In this document: positions 6,061 through 7,483 of the stretch, piece by piece
Layout: the number at the start of each line of letters is the position of its first letter
Position numbering within the stretch: the first letter of the stretch is position 1
From: Actinobacteria bacterium UBA3120
GTDB taxonomy: Bacteria > Actinomycetota > Actinomycetes > S36-B12
Length of the DNA stretch: 7,483 nucleotides
Direction of reading: 5' to 3'
Assembly: GCA_002365735.1 (NCBI GenBank)
Contig: DEZY01000043.1
Span: 23,217 to 30,699 of the forward strand
Position numbers and translations under genes: made by a program
The notes under the pieces: generated by a model
What the model saw: only the letters and a program-made list of their open reading frames with translations
What the model was told of the DNA's origin: nothing
Databases searched by the model: none

Positions 6061-7483
6061 TCAACGCCTGATATAGCCGACTACTTTCACCCGAACTTTT
6101 GTCGGAACATTTGATGCAAGCGCGACTAGCCCCTCATCCCCCACCTCAGCAACAACAATCGAAGTAGTTTTACCCTTAGCGGTAACCGTGGCTGATCGAG
6201 AACCTCGATCGACCCCACCCACGGCGTAGGCCGCAAAGCGACCGTCTGCACCTTTGCCTTTGGTCGTGACCCGCAGAATCACGGCGAGGACTTTTTTCTT
6301 CTTTTTGGGTACGTCACCAATTCCAGTCACCTTAGACAGTTTCACCTGGGTGCCATCAAATTTCGTTTTGATAAGTTTGCGCGCCGACATGCCGCGAGCT
6401 TTCAACGGTAGTGCACTCGTGCGGTACCCGAGCACCTCAACTTTTACTTGTACTGCAGGTTTCTTCGACGCCGATATTTGCACCGTTCCTCCCACGACCG
6501 GGACAACCAAAATTGCGGTACGAGTTTTTGCCTTGCGAACCTTGACCGTGGCAGCGTTAACCTTTTCACCAATTTGGCCGATGCGCAGTTTGCCCTTCTT
6601 GGTGGAGTCACTCGTGGTAACGGTGACAAGTGCGCTTGTTGCTTGCGCCGGAAGTCCGTTAAGGGCCACGGTGCGAATTTCACCCGGTTGAATTGCACCT
6701 TGGCTCATTGACTCATAACCAACTTCTGCGCCGATTCCTACAAAGTCTTCCCCTTCTGGTGGGGCGCCAGGGGCCGGCACGGCAGGAGCTTCAGGAACTA
6801 CCGGAGCCACCGGCACCGGAGCAGGGCTTGACCCGAGCTCGGTCATGGGCATGATCAACGTTTCGCTGACCACCTCGGACCTGTTTTCAACTTCCGGCCC
6901 ATTGGGGTAATACCCCAAGACGTCAACAGTGACATCCGTTGCGCCGGCAGCCGTTGCAATCGCGATGGTTCCATCGGATGCGACCGGGATAATTGCATCT
7001 GCGGACGCATCAGCATTCATCGGCGCTTTCACAACGGGAACGCTGGAACTCGCTCCCGGTGACCAAGCTCGTAACGTGGTGGCAGCGTTAGTTCCTAATG
7101 CGCTCACGCGCACGAGTACTGCAGCAACCCCCTCTGCTGGTACCCCGCCGACCCCCGTCACTTTGGCAAAGATTCTATGGCTGTCGCCATTCCATCGGTC
7201 CTGTTGTAGGCGACAGCGCTCTTTTACCCCGATCCCCGAACGCGTGCCCACAACCCGAACTTGGTCAACAGCAACAACCCCACCCACGCGGGTAGCGGGA
7301 GCGCCACCAGCAGAGGACCGATTGCGTGCACAGTAGGGCGCCGTGAGCGCGGTGCCGTCCCAAAATGACGACCGACCGGAGGCTCCATCCCATGTGAGTG
7401 AGATGTGAATATGGTTACGGTGACAGGTGTTATCAGATCCTTTGTCTGGTTTGGAGAAACAACCTTTAAGTTCGGTCCAACCT
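6061..7483 (-). CDS. Probable exported protein: tail of a His-x-His (M15/LAS-peptidase-like) domain plus three beta-rich repeats; 5' end beyond window
   Basis: The frame is open to the right edge, with 473 residues visible and no start needed inside the window, so the true N-terminus lies outside. The edge segment contains GWTELKGC, then CHRNHIHISLTWDGA (window residues 20-34) and SSFWDGTAL. Its H-x-x-H-x-H pattern resembles the terminal His-x-His of LAS/M15-type peptidoglycan peptidases, but the other zinc ligands are not visible. Three cysteines (8, 20, 51) could form disulfides, suiting an exported protein. Then come VRVVGTRSGIG (like the R-V-x-D-T-R-x-G start of actinobacterial surface repeats, with Gly for Asp), repeat 1 ending VTVDVLGYY, a Pro/Ala/Val linker, repeat 2 ending VKVEVLGYR, and repeat 3 ending VRVKVVGYIRR. 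Repeats 2 and 3 are unusually Lys-rich. No anchor or sortase motif follows. The role may be cell wall binding or remodelling, but this is not certain. It stops with TGA 47 bases before pcrA. Confidence 0.8.
   Translation of the reverse strand, partial: GWTELKGCFSKPDKGSDNTCHRNHIHISLTWDGASGRSSFWDGTALTAPYCARNRSSAGGAPATRVGGVVAVDQVRVVGTRSGIGVKERCRLQQDRWNGDSHRIFAKVTGVGGVPAEGVAAVLVRVSALGTNAATTLRAWSPGASSSVPVVKAPMNADASADAIIPVASDGTIAIATAAGATDVTVDVLGYYPNGPEVENRSEVVSETLIMPMTELGSSPAPVPVAPVVPEAPAVPAPGAPPEGEDFVGIGAEVGYESMSQGAIQPGEIRTVALNGLPAQATSALVTVTTSDSTKKGKLRIGQIGEKVNAATVKVRKAKTRTAILVVPVVGGTVQISASKKPAVQVKVEVLGYRTSALPLKARGMSARKLIKTKFDGTQVKLSKVTGIGDVPKKKKKVLAVILRVTTKGKGADGRFAAYAVGGVDRGSRSATVTAKGKTTSIVVAEVGDEGLVALASNVPTKVRVKVVGYIRR
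6064..6351 (-). repeat. Protein repeat 3 of the exported protein (Lys-rich)
   Basis: The module begins TQVKLSKVTGIGDVP, which matches the repeat 1 opening IFAKVTGVGGVP, and ends VRVKVVGYIRR at the C-terminus. It contains five consecutive lysines (KKKKK) just after the GDVP, where repeat 1 has AEGVA. Homology to the other two modules is at the protein level only; the DNA is diverged. Confidence 0.6.
6418..6681 (-). repeat. Protein repeat 2 of the exported protein (Lys-rich)
   Basis: The module opens EIRTVALNGLPAQATSALVTV, comparable to TGVGGVPAEGVAAVLVRV of repeat 1, and closes VQVKVEVLGYR. Its middle is basic (VKVRKAKTRTAILVVPVVGG). It lacks the glycine-rich VTGxGxVP wording of repeats 1 and 3, so it is the most diverged opening. 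Confidence 0.55.
6748..6834 (-). repeat. Pro/Ala/Val-rich linker in the exported protein
   Basis: About 28 residues dominated by Pro, Ala and Val (for example PAPVPVAPVVPEAPAVPAP), ending in an acidic GEDF. This low-complexity spacer separates repeat 1 from repeats 2 and 3, and such linkers are typical of exported, cell-wall-spanning proteins. Confidence 0.7.
6904..7176 (-). repeat. Protein repeat 1 of the exported protein
   Basis: The module opens HRIFAKVTGVGGVPAEGVAA and closes DVTVDVLGYYPN. Its central part resembles the actinobacterial surface-protein pattern of alternating strands ending in D-V-x-G-Y-Y. It is preceded by VRVVGTRSGIG, and unlike the later copies it is not lysine-rich. 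Confidence 0.65.

Noticed and set aside
6061..7287. A gene start at the GTG at 7285-7287
   Set aside because: The frame continues upstream with protein-like sequence to the window edge, and this GTG is an internal Val between a linker and the VRVVGTRSG segment.

Overview
The window looks like chromosomal DNA from an actinobacterium (Actinomycetota) of moderate GC content, roughly 50-55% by eye. Four things point there. The SucC start and body closely resemble mycobacterial/streptomycete SucC. A stand-alone B12-binding mutase subunit lies between sucCD and a pcrA helicase. The malic enzyme carries an N-terminal ACT-like domain. A secreted-type protein is built from beta-rich modules ending in D-V-L-G-Y-Y-like motifs. 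No tRNA, rRNA, CRISPR array, insertion sequence or phage gene was seen, and gene density is high.

Layout: (1) 1-1730, minus strand: sucC followed by sucD, the two subunits of succinyl-CoA synthetase; sucD runs off the left edge. A good promoter and Shine-Dalgarno sequence precede sucC. (2) 1843-2253, minus: a 136-residue cobalamin-binding acyl-CoA mutase small subunit. (3) 2254-2333: a short divergent promoter region. (4) 2334-3716, plus: an ACT-malic enzyme. (5) 3725-6013, minus: PcrA/UvrD helicase, convergent with the malic enzyme across only 8 bases. (6) 6061 to the right edge, minus: a 5'-truncated gene for a probable exported protein. It has the tail of a His-x-His domain, a Pro/Ala linker and three diverged repeats of about 90 residues, the last two very rich in lysine.

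Genes 1-4 make metabolic sense together. A B12 mutase yields methylmalonyl-/succinyl-CoA type products, SucCD converts succinyl-CoA to succinate with ATP/GTP formation, and malic enzyme drains C4 acids to pyruvate. PcrA is a housekeeping repair/transcription-conflict helicase and is probably only a neighbour.

The most notable observations are three. First, an in-frame TGA in sucC is followed by 15 codons that match the conserved SucC C-terminal tail and then a TAA, which suggests a recent nonsense change or a sequence error. Second, the right-edge gene stays open beyond its apparent start and encodes a H-x-x-H-x-H segment fused to a triple repeat. Third, TANNNT boxes sit 6-7 bases before three start codons, consistent with leaderless transcripts.
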